From a virus, in IMG/VR virus record IMGVR_UViG_3300043466_000787, positions 1-23,998 of that record: a stretch of DNA of 23,998 nt. One strand, given 5' to 3'. The translations under genes were made by a program, and so were the position numbers. Positions 14,093-22,346 of the stretch are shown here, piece by piece; positions within the stretch are counted from its first letter, which is position 1; every line of letters begins with the position of its first letter. The notes beneath the pieces were generated by a model, which had not been told where the DNA came from, ran no database searches, and saw only the letters and a list, made by a program, of their open reading frames with translations.

Positions 14093-16557
14093 CGTGTTTG
14101 TGTTATTGTTAATGTAAAAGTGTCAATCCCTATAACCACTTCTAAATCCATAGTTCTAACATCTGTTGGGTTTGTTATTGCACTTGTGTATTCTGAAACT
14201 TTAATTAAAAGATATGCGCTTGTATTTCCAAAAGTATTTTCTAAATCAACCCATCCAACACCATCGCCTGTATCAACTTTAGTAACTACATAAGGACTAT
14301 TTGCGAGTATTTTTAAATCATAATTTTGCGCTCCACTTGTAACGTTTAAAGTATCATACTGAATGCTGTTTTCAAATGGTGAATATTGTGGCAAATAGTA
14401 GTAAGTAGCATCCGCACTTATGTCAGTTGTATCAACCGAGTATTCAATAGTATCAACTGTAATAGCTATAATTGAGTTTACACTCTTAAAAGGCGCACCG
14501 ATATAGTTTAAAAGTTCATAATTTACCTCTCCTGTGGTAAGATTTGAACGCATTGAATTGATAATATATGCCTTATCGCTTATTTGTATCCTATCATTTA
14601 GGTTAATATCAATCATTTTGCCTATTGGCAACTGCGCTCTGTAGTTACCTAATCGTCTTTTACTTGAATATAAGTCTGAAATAAAGTCTTGCCAATAGTT
14701 GCTGAATAAATTTTTATTTATTTCAGAGTATAAAAACGTTGATACGTCAGTAGAAAAGTTTACCGATTGGGTAACCTGGTCTAAAAAACTATCATTTTCA
14801 GTTGAAGTAAACCATGTATAATCTAAATCAGAATGTTCAGCAGCCTTAATTGGTAAATCATAAAACTGATAACCGGATCTATAAAACAAATAAGGCTTAC
14901 CAATGTAAGGTTTAAGATTTTTATCAATCGATTTACCAACTTGCACGTTTGTAACATCATCATTACTTCTATCAATCAATCTTTCAAACATTAAGTTATC
15001 AAATTGAGTTTCAACTTTTAACTCACCACCATCAATATCGTAGGTAGTAGCCAAGTCACCATAACCTAAATCAAGTCCGTTGTTTTCTCTAAATCGCTCA
15101 TTTAATATTTGCCCTGACTTTTGATGTTTAAAGTCTATACGTTTAAAGAGCTTCGGTTTTTTTATTGTAATATCTTTGGTATCTATGTAATTTGTAATAT
15201 CAACTAATTTACCCTTACTATACCAATCGTCTAATGGAATGAATGAAAAGCTATTGTTTGAGATTGGTGTTAAAACCAAATTAAACATCTTAATAATTGA
15301 AGTAATAAAATCCCTAACTTTTAACTTTGGTATTTGTTCATTGATTTTTAAAATAGAATTAGATGTTGTTTGACTTGGTGAAGTTGCATATAAATATCTT
15401 ATAGCTATTAGGGGTTGAGGTGTAGGAAAAGGAGGATACTGTATTAAACCTTGATAAAATATAGCAGATGTAAATGTTAAATTACCTCCAATGCTTGAAA
15501 TTTTAAATGTAAATAAATGATTTGAGGGATCTTCTGATTCATATTTATTATATATTAAAGTTTGTGAATTTTGAAATAAATTTGTATGTGTATAGTATAA
15601 AACACCATTATCATAAATTTCTAAATTATAAGGATAAGAAGATGTTGTATATATAAATACAGAAAAACCAGCTTTTTTAACGCCCGGTGCTATATTATAA
15701 GTAGAAAAATTATTCTCCCAATCTATTAAAACAGAGTTTGTAGTAATATTAATTTCAGGACTTGGAACAGCCCAATCATCATTCAATACTGTTAAACTTG
15801 TAATATCTATTTCTAATGATGTTGAAGTGACTTTAATTTGTTCTGAATAAGAATGCAACCACATAAACAAATTACCAAAGGCAGCACGATTTAAAAACTC
15901 CCTATCAAATGTAATATTATATTTATTCTCTATGGCTTCTATTATACGAATTACTCTAATAGCAGGTTTTAAATCAGTAAATTTTATCTGTCCTAAAACA
16001 TCAGTAATATCATCAGTATTTGATGTTCCAATTTGAAAGTTTCTAACGCTTGAAATTAATGGGTAATAAATATCGCCATTATTTATACTTTCGTCTTGTG
16101 TTGCATTGAAAACAACAGCTCTGCTAAACTCATGGTTAAACTCTGATAAGTCTAAACCTGTTAACTCATCATCTCCAAATTTATCAGATAGGTTTACTAC
16201 TTTTGAAAAGAAGCGAATTGTATAACTTGTAGGTTGAGTATTTTTTAGCTTAACATCTTCCAACTGAATTAACCCAAATCTAAAAGGTAAACTGCCAATC
16301 TCAATTAACGAGCTTACACGAATATTAGGGTTAAAACTTCCATCAACATCGGAGTTATAATAGTGTTGAAATATTCTATTATTTGTATCACTTGCCGGAA
16401 CTGTAAAACTCTGACTAAAATCGCTGAAGGTTTTTGAAATATCGTTTATATTTGAAACGCTTGAATTTAACTCAAAGTTTTCATCCTTAAACAAATCAAC
16501 CTTTATAAAATTATTGGGGTTGTTTATATCTAATATGTATAGGTTAGTTCCTATCAT
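14089..16557 (-). CDS. Large tail protein with BACON-like C-terminal domain
   Basis: An 822-residue virion protein. The N-terminal part, with SVSNINDISKTFSDFSQSFT (33-52), VPASDTNNRIFQHYYN (53-68), a PFRFGLIQLEDVKLKN stretch and SYTIRFFSKVVNLSDKFGDD, matches a tail/baseplate protein type shared by many Bacteroidota phages. The middle contains long beta-rich and Asn/Ser-rich segments. The last 100 residues, ending in WVDLENTFGNTSAYLLIKVS and a terminal FTLTITQTR strand, resemble a BACON domain, a beta-sandwich that in Bacteroidota proteins often binds mucin or glycans. A baseplate-hub or tail-tip role is likely; glycan binding is inference. It starts 1 nt inside the previous stop. Confidence 0.7.
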   Translation of the reverse strand: MIGTNLYILDINNPNNFIKVDLFKDENFELNSSVSNINDISKTFSDFSQSFTVPASDTNNRIFQHYYNSDVDGSFNPNIRVSSLIEIGSLPFRFGLIQLEDVKLKNTQPTSYTIRFFSKVVNLSDKFGDDELTGLDLSEFNHEFSRAVVFNATQDESINNGDIYYPLISSVRNFQIGTSNTDDITDVLGQIKFTDLKPAIRVIRIIEAIENKYNITFDREFLNRAAFGNLFMWLHSYSEQIKVTSTSLEIDITSLTVLNDDWAVPSPEINITTNSVLIDWENNFSTYNIAPGVKKAGFSVFIYTTSSYPYNLEIYDNGVLYYTHTNLFQNSQTLIYNKYESEDPSNHLFTFKISSIGGNLTFTSAIFYQGLIQYPPFPTPQPLIAIRYLYATSPSQTTSNSILKINEQIPKLKVRDFITSIIKMFNLVLTPISNNSFSFIPLDDWYSKGKLVDITNYIDTKDITIKKPKLFKRIDFKHQKSGQILNERFRENNGLDLGYGDLATTYDIDGGELKVETQFDNLMFERLIDRSNDDVTNVQVGKSIDKNLKPYIGKPYLFYRSGYQFYDLPIKAAEHSDLDYTWFTSTENDSFLDQVTQSVNFSTDVSTFLYSEINKNLFSNYWQDFISDLYSSKRRLGNYRAQLPIGKMIDINLNDRIQISDKAYIINSMRSNLTTGEVNYELLNYIGAPFKSVNSIIAITVDTIEYSVDTTDISADATYYYLPQYSPFENSIQYDTLNVTSGAQNYDLKILANSPYVVTKVDTGDGVGWVDLENTFGNTSAYLLIKVSEYTSAITNPTDVRTMDLEVVIGIDTFTLTITQTR

Positions 16558-17954
16558 TATTGTACGTTATTAATGATGTCAAATGAATATTTAAAGTTGA
16601 ATGAGTATTGTATTAGCTTGTCGTTTAATTGCGTTTTATAAGCTACCGATTTGCTTTCTAAATTTACCGGAAGTATTTCGCCATCTTCAATAAACCATAT
16701 TTTCTCTGACAATAACATTTGTTTTATATTCTCGTTTTCAATCTCGTTTAAGTAATCAGTATTACAAACTATTTCACTTCTTCCGTTTAAATTAAAGTTG
16801 CTGTATTGATGATCCGCTGTATTGTAAATACCAAAGTTAGAAGTCAACCCTCTGTAATCTTCGCTATCAACTTGGTCTGTTATTTTGTTTACTAACGTAA
16901 GAAAAAATGATTGTGGAAATCCGAACTTATTTATAAATACGCAATTGATAACCGGATAAATACAGCCATCTAAAACATCATAAGTTATTGTGCGTGTTTC
17001 ATCTTCATAAACAAACTCACAAATTATAGCATCGTCAGTATCGTAGTCTTTTAAATTGATACTTTGAATGTACTCTGTATTCAAATCCAAATTGGCAGTA
17101 ATAGTAATTGCATCGCCATTAACCTCCAAAGAAGTTAATCCATCCGTAATAAAATACAGCCTATTATCTTGGTCTCTAAAATGTCTTTGATTGTTATTAG
17201 ATATTAAAACTTTACTTGATAATTGAGGATTGAAACCCTCGTTAAAATAACCATAGCCATATACACCTAATAAAGTTCCTGATGTTTCGTATATGTTATC
17301 ATTATTATTATAACAAGCCACATAATAATAAACCCAAGTACTCGCATTATAATTAGATGGTTGCACTCCCGAAAGCAAATAATTTGAAATATCGCCTTGA
17401 GTAAATTCTTTTATTAAATTATTAATATCAAAATTTATCGTTGTTTGCCCTAATTGAACAACTTGCTTTGATAGGTTATAACTTGCAACAATAGGAACGT
17501 TATTTATATCCCCTTGCCATATAAACAACCCTAATTCTGCTGTGTCATATAATTCAGATGGGGTAATTCTTAAAGAATAAGTTGAACGTGCTAAAGCTAT
17601 TCTTAAAGGCTCTTCAATAGGTGGCACTATTTCATTAATTAATACATCAGCACTCGATGAATCAAGAATTGGGAATGATAATATTGATTCATCTACTACA
17701 TCAAAATCAAAATATATAATATTACTTGTTAATGTTATTGTTTGGATCGCCGTTTGCCAAGCAGGAAATTGCCCCGGTAATAAATACCAATTATACAAGT
17801 TCAATGCAGTAGCTTCCTTATTTAATCCTATGCTTACAGTTATGCCTAAAGTAGCACCTTTAAAGTTGCTATTAGCTCCATAAGTAACTTCAAATCCTAT
17901 ATTTGTTCCTGATGAAGGATTGTTTACAAATTCTATTTTAATTCTTTTTGCCAT
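16557..17954 (-). CDS. Tail structural protein, probable distal tail component
   Basis: A 465-residue beta-rich protein upstream of the large tail protein. Recognisable segments are an N-terminal MAKRIKIEFVNNPSSGTNIG, a middle with LRIALARSTYSLRITPSE (116-133), and GCIYPVINCVFINKFGFPQS near residues 330-349, a motif common in tail proteins of Bacteroidota phages. It has no signal peptide and no enzyme motif. Gene position after the terminator-like and gp10-like proteins suggests a distal-tail or baseplate role. It overlaps the upstream gene by 17 nt. The exact homologue cannot be named. Confidence 0.55.
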   Translation of the reverse strand: MAKRIKIEFVNNPSSGTNIGFEVTYGANSNFKGATLGITVSIGLNKEATALNLYNWYLLPGQFPAWQTAIQTITLTSNIIYFDFDVVDESILSFPILDSSSADVLINEIVPPIEEPLRIALARSTYSLRITPSELYDTAELGLFIWQGDINNVPIVASYNLSKQVVQLGQTTINFDINNLIKEFTQGDISNYLLSGVQPSNYNASTWVYYYVACYNNNDNIYETSGTLLGVYGYGYFNEGFNPQLSSKVLISNNNQRHFRDQDNRLYFITDGLTSLEVNGDAITITANLDLNTEYIQSINLKDYDTDDAIICEFVYEDETRTITYDVLDGCIYPVINCVFINKFGFPQSFFLTLVNKITDQVDSEDYRGLTSNFGIYNTADHQYSNFNLNGRSEIVCNTDYLNEIENENIKQMLLSEKIWFIEDGEILPVNLESKSVAYKTQLNDKLIQYSFNFKYSFDIINNVQ

Positions 17955-18477
17955 CTTCTAAAGTAAATTTTAAAAACGTTTCAACATCTAATCCGTATGC
18001 TTCTATTACTGTATTGTCCAATCCTTTAAATCCAACTGCAAAAGCATCCGTAAAAAATAAACTTGGCCTTATCCCTGTGTTGAATATTGACCTGCGAATA
18101 TTGAATAACATTTGGGATCTACTTGCAAACTTTCCGTTTGCTCTTGGTGCTATTCCTTTTCTAATTACCCAAGCATTAATAGCAGTTTTGAACATTCCTT
18201 TTGGAGCTGTTCCTGTGCCAAACTTATACGGACTATTTGGTGCTTTAGTGCTTGACCTTGCACCCTTAACTCCCAGGTCTTGAAACGTTCCATAATCTTC
18301 CATTGAGAAAGATAATTGAAAGCTATTAGGACTTACTTTGTAATCGCCACTTATTGATTTCGATAAATTACCACTTGCGTTTTTGCCCTTACGTGCTAAA
18401 TTAGTTCTCGCCTTTGAAACAACCTCATTGATAAATTGCTTCAAAGCTATCTCTGTATTTTTCTTACTAACAGACAT
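17938..18477 (-). CDS. HK97 gp10-like neck/tail protein
   Basis: A 179-residue basic protein. A helical N-terminus (EIALKQFINEVVSKARTNLA), a GNLSKSISG turn and the strand FQLSFSMEDYGTFQDLGVKG (53-72) reproduce the HK97 gp10-like pattern (YG.F.D.GV.G). Proteins of this family lie at the head-tail interface and are often called neck or minor tail proteins. The Ser/Thr/Gly/Pro-rich loop (75-95) and Arg-rich segment (106-132) are typical. It overlaps the preceding tail-terminator-like gene by 11 nt. Confidence 0.75.
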   Translation of the reverse strand: MSVSKKNTEIALKQFINEVVSKARTNLARKGKNASGNLSKSISGDYKVSPNSFQLSFSMEDYGTFQDLGVKGARSSTKAPNSPYKFGTGTAPKGMFKTAINAWVIRKGIAPRANGKFASRSQMLFNIRRSIFNTGIRPSLFFTDAFAVGFKGLDNTVIEAYGLDVETFLKFTLEDGKKN

Positions 18478-18922
18478 TGATTTCGTTGTTTGGAATTATC
18501 AGTTCCAATTCAGTTCGCCATCCATCCAACAAATTCATATCTTCAAATATGATAGGTGTTAATGTAGGTATGTTATTCAATTCAATCTTATCAGCATTAT
18601 TTTGAAGTCTTAACTTTGTAACCAATCTATTTAAAACAGCGTGGCAAGTGTTAAGATTATCCAATTCGTTATCATTTTGTAACCATTTATCAGTTACTAT
18701 CTTTTTACTTATATTTCTTAAATCCACTACAGCAACCTCAAACGTAAAAGATATAAATTGATTGTCAGCAGTTGATGATGTAACTTGCAAATGCGCCAAA
18801 GGAAATACATTTTTTTTATTTATATCCATGCCGGACTTCAACCCATGAACAATAGTATGAACATTTACATCATCTTCAAGTAAGTCTTTTAATAGTTCAA
18901 TCGTTAAATAAAATCCTCTCAT
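18467..18922 (-). CDS. Tail terminator-like protein
   Basis: A 151-residue alpha/beta protein. The sequence MRGFYLTIELLKDLLEDDVN, a central FPLAHLQVTSSTADNQFISF strand pair, a long helix (NLNTCHAVLNRLVTKLRLQN) and a final LDGWRTELELIIPNNEI strand follow a family found in Bacteroidota phages in the tail-completion position. A terminator/completion protein caps the tail tube at the head-proximal end. Its ATG overlaps the TGA of the frameshifted chaperone extension (ATGA), which indicates that the extension frame is really translated. The family assignment is from memory. Confidence 0.6.
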   Translation of the reverse strand: MRGFYLTIELLKDLLEDDVNVHTIVHGLKSGMDINKKNVFPLAHLQVTSSTADNQFISFTFEVAVVDLRNISKKIVTDKWLQNDNELDNLNTCHAVLNRLVTKLRLQNNADKIELNNIPTLTPIIFEDMNLLDGWRTELELIIPNNEINVC

Positions 18923-19185
18923 TTGTTTTGCTTTTTAATCATTTCAATTGCGCACTCTGACTTTTCCTTTTCAAATTCCAATATTCTTAACGTTTTTGTA
19001 ATTGGATATTCCAATACTTCTTCTTCTTCTTTGTGGTTTAATTCTGCTAAAGCTCGAATGCTAACGTACCAACCCCACTTTGCGTTAAATAGGCTCTCCC
19101 TTGTTTGCTCTTTTTCAAAATAGACATCGAATAATCCACTGTGTAATTTCCTAAGTCTTTCAGTAAAGCGAAAAAAAAAGCACAC
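18919..19185 (-). CDS. Tail assembly chaperone, -1 frame extension
   Basis: This open frame, entered by GTG at 19185 and without a good start of its own, overlaps the end of the 197-aa chaperone gene. It is best read as the C-terminal part of a -1 frameshift product: ribosomes slip at the T tract (19171-19179) and continue with RFTERLRKLHSGLFDVYFEK and then KWGWYVSIRALAELN, LRILEFEKEKSECAIEM and a Lys tail. The predicted fusion is about 240 residues, 156 from the upstream frame. A KWGWY segment followed by an Ile/Leu-rich helix looks like the C-terminal part of other Bacteroidota tail chaperones. The TGA overlaps the next ATG, as expected for a translated frame. Standalone translation from GTG is possible but less likely. 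Confidence 0.7.
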   Translation of the reverse strand: MCFFFRFTERLRKLHSGLFDVYFEKEQTRESLFNAKWGWYVSIRALAELNHKEEEEVLEYPITKTLRILEFEKEKSECAIEMIKKQNK

Positions 19186-19640
19186 GCACCAAAATAATAC
19201 TCACTTGGAGCATCTTTAAATAATTCATGAGTGCCGGTATAAGGAGCAATATCATAAAATGGCTCTGTTCTTTTAAACCAATTACGCTTAAACTTTACAA
19301 CAGGGCGATATAATATTGACATCGCTTTGTAAAACGTTTCAGGCTTGGCCATATACATCTCCAAATCGATATATTCAGCGGTTGAAAGGTTATCTAACTT
19401 TGGGATAAATCCATAATGAACACCTTTGTAAACAAATCTGCGATGAAAATTAGGATCAATGGTTAAAGTCTTATTAACTATTTCAGTTATCTCTTGAAAG
19501 TCTTTTAACTGCAATAGGTTTGTGTTTTCAATCTCACAAAAGATTGACACTAAATCCTGATTAGTTTGCTCGGAGTTTTGAAACTCGACAAATTGATTTA
19601 GTGTTATATCCTGTAGCGATGTTGGTATGTTTATCTTCAT
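19047..19640 (-). CDS. Tail assembly chaperone, short (G-type) form
   Basis: A 197-residue protein beginning MKINIPTSLQDITLNQFVEF. It is mainly helical, with an acidic region (EYIDLEMYMAKPETFYKAMS, 89-108) and an aromatic-rich stretch (KRNWFKRTEPFYDIAPYTG). Position at the head of the tail unit, and an overlapping -1 frame reached through a T tract, mark it as the G/G-T chaperone that coats the tape measure during tail assembly. Without frameshifting, translation continues 40 residues past the tract to the TGA at 19047; with it, a 240-aa form is made. The family is assigned mostly from this frameshift layout. It carries the third bipartite ATCA/TCGTTATAT element before its ATG. Confidence 0.75.
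   Translation of the reverse strand: MKINIPTSLQDITLNQFVEFQNSEQTNQDLVSIFCEIENTNLLQLKDFQEITEIVNKTLTIDPNFHRRFVYKGVHYGFIPKLDNLSTAEYIDLEMYMAKPETFYKAMSILYRPVVKFKRNWFKRTEPFYDIAPYTGTHELFKDAPSEYYFGACAFFFALLKDLGNYTVDYSMSILKKSKQGRAYLTQSGVGTLAFEL
19171..19179 (-). other. Slippery T tract for programmed -1 frameshift
   Basis: The leftward strand reads GCT TTT TTT TTC in the chaperone frame, so T TTT TTT (19179-19173) is a perfect X-XXY-YYZ heptamer. Slipping back 1 nt enters the overlapping frame, which is open to 18919. A weak hairpin (CTTT-ACTG-AAAG) follows. The nine-base run could also support transcriptional slippage or be an assembly error. Confidence 0.65.
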
Positions 19641-19670
19641 ACCAATATAACGACAAAAAAGTGTTTTGAT
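19641..19670 (-). promoter_or_regulatory. Bipartite late-promoter candidate, copy 3
   Basis: Read leftward: ATCA (19670-19667), 13 nt, TCGTTATAT (19653-19645), TGGT, then the ATG at 19640. Spacing is identical to the copies at 9270 and 11975. It falls in the 31-nt gap between the terminase gene and the tail unit, and no terminator is visible there. Confidence 0.7.
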
Positions 19671-19671
19671 T

Positions 19672-20835
19672 TTATCTAAAGTCGGAAGCTGTCTTTTGAG
19701 TTTTTATTCCTATTGTTTCCATTTCATGATAGCGAACTGCATCCATGGCGTGGTTAAACATATCTATTGGCTTATTTGTTTGGCTTCCTGTACGTTTGTC
19801 TTTATCCCAACTATATTTCCTAAATTCATTTATAAGATTAACAGAGGACTTTGTAATAAGATAATCCTGCTCCTGCATTATTTGAATACCAAAGTTAATA
19901 CTATCAGCACCCTTTTTAACACCGGTTGCGTTTAATCCTAACCGTCTTAATTCTGCTATTGATTTAGGCTCGGCACTATCACAATAGCAAGGTAAACGAT
20001 TTGTAATATACTTTGATATTTGAGCGTTTGATAATTGTGTTTGATAGCATATCTCGTTTAATATCCTTTGGTTATTCCATTTATAAACTTCTATAATTGC
20101 AGTTGGATCATTTGTATATCCAAAGTCAATTCCTGTGCCTAATAACTTTGCATCATTTGGAATAGTATCTATTTGTTTCCAATTATTAAAGATAACACCC
20201 TCCAGGCTTCCTATCTGACCAAGACCGTAAACGTTCCACCAATTAGCCCAATAAGAAGAAGTTAAAGCTTTATCTTTTGCACGTTCTATTTCGCTTACTA
20301 TGGCCTTATCTAAAGCCTCATTATCTTTATAGGTAAGTATTACAAAATCTGAATTTTTATCGCTTAAAAGCTCTGTGTGTACCCAAAACTCGTTTGTTGG
20401 ATTGTAGTCTAAATAAATAAACTTTTTAGTTCTTATTGATAGTTGCTGATAGCTTTCAAAGGTTACATTGTTGCACTCGTTTATAAATAAAATATCACGC
20501 CTCGCACCTCGAAGTTTGTCAGGCATATCGGCAGAAAAAAACTCAATATAACTTCCGTTACTAAAATTATAAATTAGGTTTGATTTATTCCAATTATCCT
20601 CTTTAAAATTACCGACCCAATTCATTATTTTAATAAAGTCTTTGATTGCACCACGCCTTAAATGCGGTATGCTTTCAGCTACTATTGATATCTCGCTGTT
20701 GGGAGTTTGAATAGCATATTGAATAAGCAAAGGGATAATGCTAAAGGTCTTTGATGAAGAAGTTCCACCTTGAACAATACGCACCCGCTTTTTAAGATTG
20801 CTTATTTTATTCTGCGCTGTCGTTTTGGTCAACAT
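19672..20835 (-). CDS. terL: Terminase large subunit
   Basis: A 387-residue packaging motor. The ATPase domain has Walker A GGTSSSKT (23-30) and Walker B DILFINE with catalytic Glu120. The C-terminal RNase H-like nuclease has acidic residues at Asp237 (GTGIDFGYTNDPTA), Asp286 (YCDSAEPKSIAEL) and Asp365 (NHAMDAVRY). The protein pumps DNA into the prohead through the portal and cuts concatemers. The gene overlaps the small-subunit gene by 29 nt. It is somewhat short for a large terminase but has all motifs. Its end is 31 nt before the tail unit, not beside a portal gene as is common. Confidence 0.95.
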   Translation of the reverse strand: MLTKTTAQNKISNLKKRVRIVQGGTSSSKTFSIIPLLIQYAIQTPNSEISIVAESIPHLRRGAIKDFIKIMNWVGNFKEDNWNKSNLIYNFSNGSYIEFFSADMPDKLRGARRDILFINECNNVTFESYQQLSIRTKKFIYLDYNPTNEFWVHTELLSDKNSDFVILTYKDNEALDKAIVSEIERAKDKALTSSYWANWWNVYGLGQIGSLEGVIFNNWKQIDTIPNDAKLLGTGIDFGYTNDPTAIIEVYKWNNQRILNEICYQTQLSNAQISKYITNRLPCYCDSAEPKSIAELRRLGLNATGVKKGADSINFGIQIMQEQDYLITKSSVNLINEFRKYSWDKDKRTGSQTNKPIDMFNHAMDAVRYHEMETIGIKTQKTASDFR

Positions 20836-21184
20836 CTAAATCGATTGTTTTAAATATTGGTTTCTCAACTTCTTCAACTGCATTGTGAGTCATAGATAGT
20901 TTGCGCAGCTCTTCAGGAGTTGAAATTAATTTCATCAATCCCATTTGCAAAGTTGGATTGTCAGATTGATACCACTTGGATCGCATTGATGTTTTAATTT
21001 GAGTTTTGTTAATTGAAATTAACTCTTTTAATGTATCCAATTCATCCGACTTATTAGGAAAAAAATCATAAAAAGTAGAACGACTGCAAGGCAAAAAGTC
21101 AGGAACTTCATCCATAAAAAACAATTTATGTTTAACTACCATTTCTTTTGCCTGTTCAAATATTTTAATCTTGTCGTATGCCAT
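20807..21184 (-). CDS. terS: Terminase small subunit
   Basis: A 125-residue protein directly before and overlapping the large-subunit gene. Residues 8-45 contain a likely helix-turn-helix (KHKLFFMDEVPDFLPCSRST, 18-37, then FYDFFPNKSDE), followed by a helix (LKELISINKTQIKTSMRSKW), a FYDFFPNK motif typical of small terminase subunits in Bacteroidota phages, and an acidic tail. It would bind the packaging site and present DNA to the large subunit. The assignment rests on position and HTH pattern. It overlaps the methyltransferase gene by 20 nt. Confidence 0.75.
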   Translation of the reverse strand: MAYDKIKIFEQAKEMVVKHKLFFMDEVPDFLPCSRSTFYDFFPNKSDELDTLKELISINKTQIKTSMRSKWYQSDNPTLQMGLMKLISTPEELRKLSMTHNAVEEVEKPIFKTIDLDVDQNDSAE

Positions 21185-22346
21185 TGCGTTTTATTTCAAG
21201 TGTTGGATCTAACTTTTTCATTCGGTCAATTATAACTTGGCAGTATTTAGGGTCTAGTTCCATTCCGTAGCATTTGCGATTTAATTGGTGTGATGCAACC
21301 ATTGTTGAGCCACTACCTAAAAAACAATCATATATGATGTCTTTTAATTTACTACTATTTTCTATTGCTCTCGATGGAAGTTCAACTGGCTTTTGTGTTG
21401 GATGGTAATCGTTTCTTTGGTCTTTTTTTAATTCCCAAACACTTTTCTCATCAGTCGCACCAAACCACTGTGGATTTTTACCTTTCTTAAAAGCATATAT
21501 GCAAGGCTCAAAGTTTGGAATGTATTGTGCCATAAATGCTCCTAATCCACTTTTTACTTTATACCAACACAATATTGCCCTTACTTCTAAATTTAACTCT
21601 GAAAATGATAAAAATGTTTCTTGTGCTTTATTAGTACTAAACCAAATGTAAAAAGCTGAATAATCCTTGCTGAATAAGTCTGCATTCAATAAACTGTCCC
21701 TAAAAAGATTTGTTAAGTCTTGACCTTGTAAAGTGTCGTTTTCAATTCCTTTTCTTTTCTTTTCATTATGACCTCCCGTATAACTAACTCCATAAGGCGG
21801 GTCAGTAAATACCATATCAGCTTTCTCTCCATTCATTAACTTTGCAACCGTATCACTGCAAGTACTATCTCCACATAACAACCGATGCTCTCCAATCTCA
21901 AACAAATCTCCAAGTACAATATCGGTTTCAATACCGTCTTCAGGAACTTCAAAGTCATCCTCTTCAGCTTCTAGTACTTCAGTATTAAAATCAATCGGTA
22001 AATCCAACCCCCAGGATTCCAATTCTTCACTATCCCATTCGTTTGCTAATATTTCCCAATCCCACTCGCCACCGCTTGTATTATCTTTGATTAAAAACTC
22101 TCTTTGCTGATCTTCAGTTAGGTCAGTTACAATAATAGGTATTTCTTTTAATCCGGCTTCTTTACATGCCTTATATCGCATATTGCCACCAAGAATAATC
22201 ATATCCTTATTAACTACAATAGGCCGGATGTTTAGCATTTCAGGAAAGTCTTTAATAGACTGAACTAACTTTTTAAACTTATCGTCTTTAATTAAACGAG
22301 GATTGTTTGGATTAAGTTTAACATTCTGTATTTTTTCTAATATCAT
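21165..22346 (-). CDS. ParB-like domain fused to beta-class DNA methyltransferase
   Basis: A 393-residue fusion. Residues 8-90 form a ParB-like N-terminal domain (LNPNNPRLIKDDKFKKLVQS, then IILGGNMRYKA with the GGxxR motif at 53-57). Residues 140-380 are an N6-adenine/N4-cytosine methyltransferase with DPPY (182-185) before the AdoMet-binding FLGSGST motif (342-348), the beta-class order, and HPTQKP (315-320). An acidic linker (124-140) joins the two. No restriction enzyme is adjacent, so it is probably an orphan enzyme that protects phage DNA or marks packaging DNA. Its place directly before the terminase genes suggests late use. The target site cannot be told. Confidence 0.9.
   Translation of the reverse strand: MILEKIQNVKLNPNNPRLIKDDKFKKLVQSIKDFPEMLNIRPIVVNKDMIILGGNMRYKACKEAGLKEIPIIVTDLTEDQQREFLIKDNTSGGEWDWEILANEWDSEELESWGLDLPIDFNTEVLEAEEDDFEVPEDGIETDIVLGDLFEIGEHRLLCGDSTCSDTVAKLMNGEKADMVFTDPPYGVSYTGGHNEKKRKGIENDTLQGQDLTNLFRDSLLNADLFSKDYSAFYIWFSTNKAQETFLSFSELNLEVRAILCWYKVKSGLGAFMAQYIPNFEPCIYAFKKGKNPQWFGATDEKSVWELKKDQRNDYHPTQKPVELPSRAIENSSKLKDIIYDCFLGSGSTMVASHQLNRKCYGMELDPKYCQVIIDRMKKLDPTLEIKRNGIRQD

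Noticed and set aside
19666-19935. 89-codon plus-strand frame with hydrophobic and Cys residues
   Set aside because: It lies antisense to the nuclease domain of the terminase, which has full catalytic motifs.
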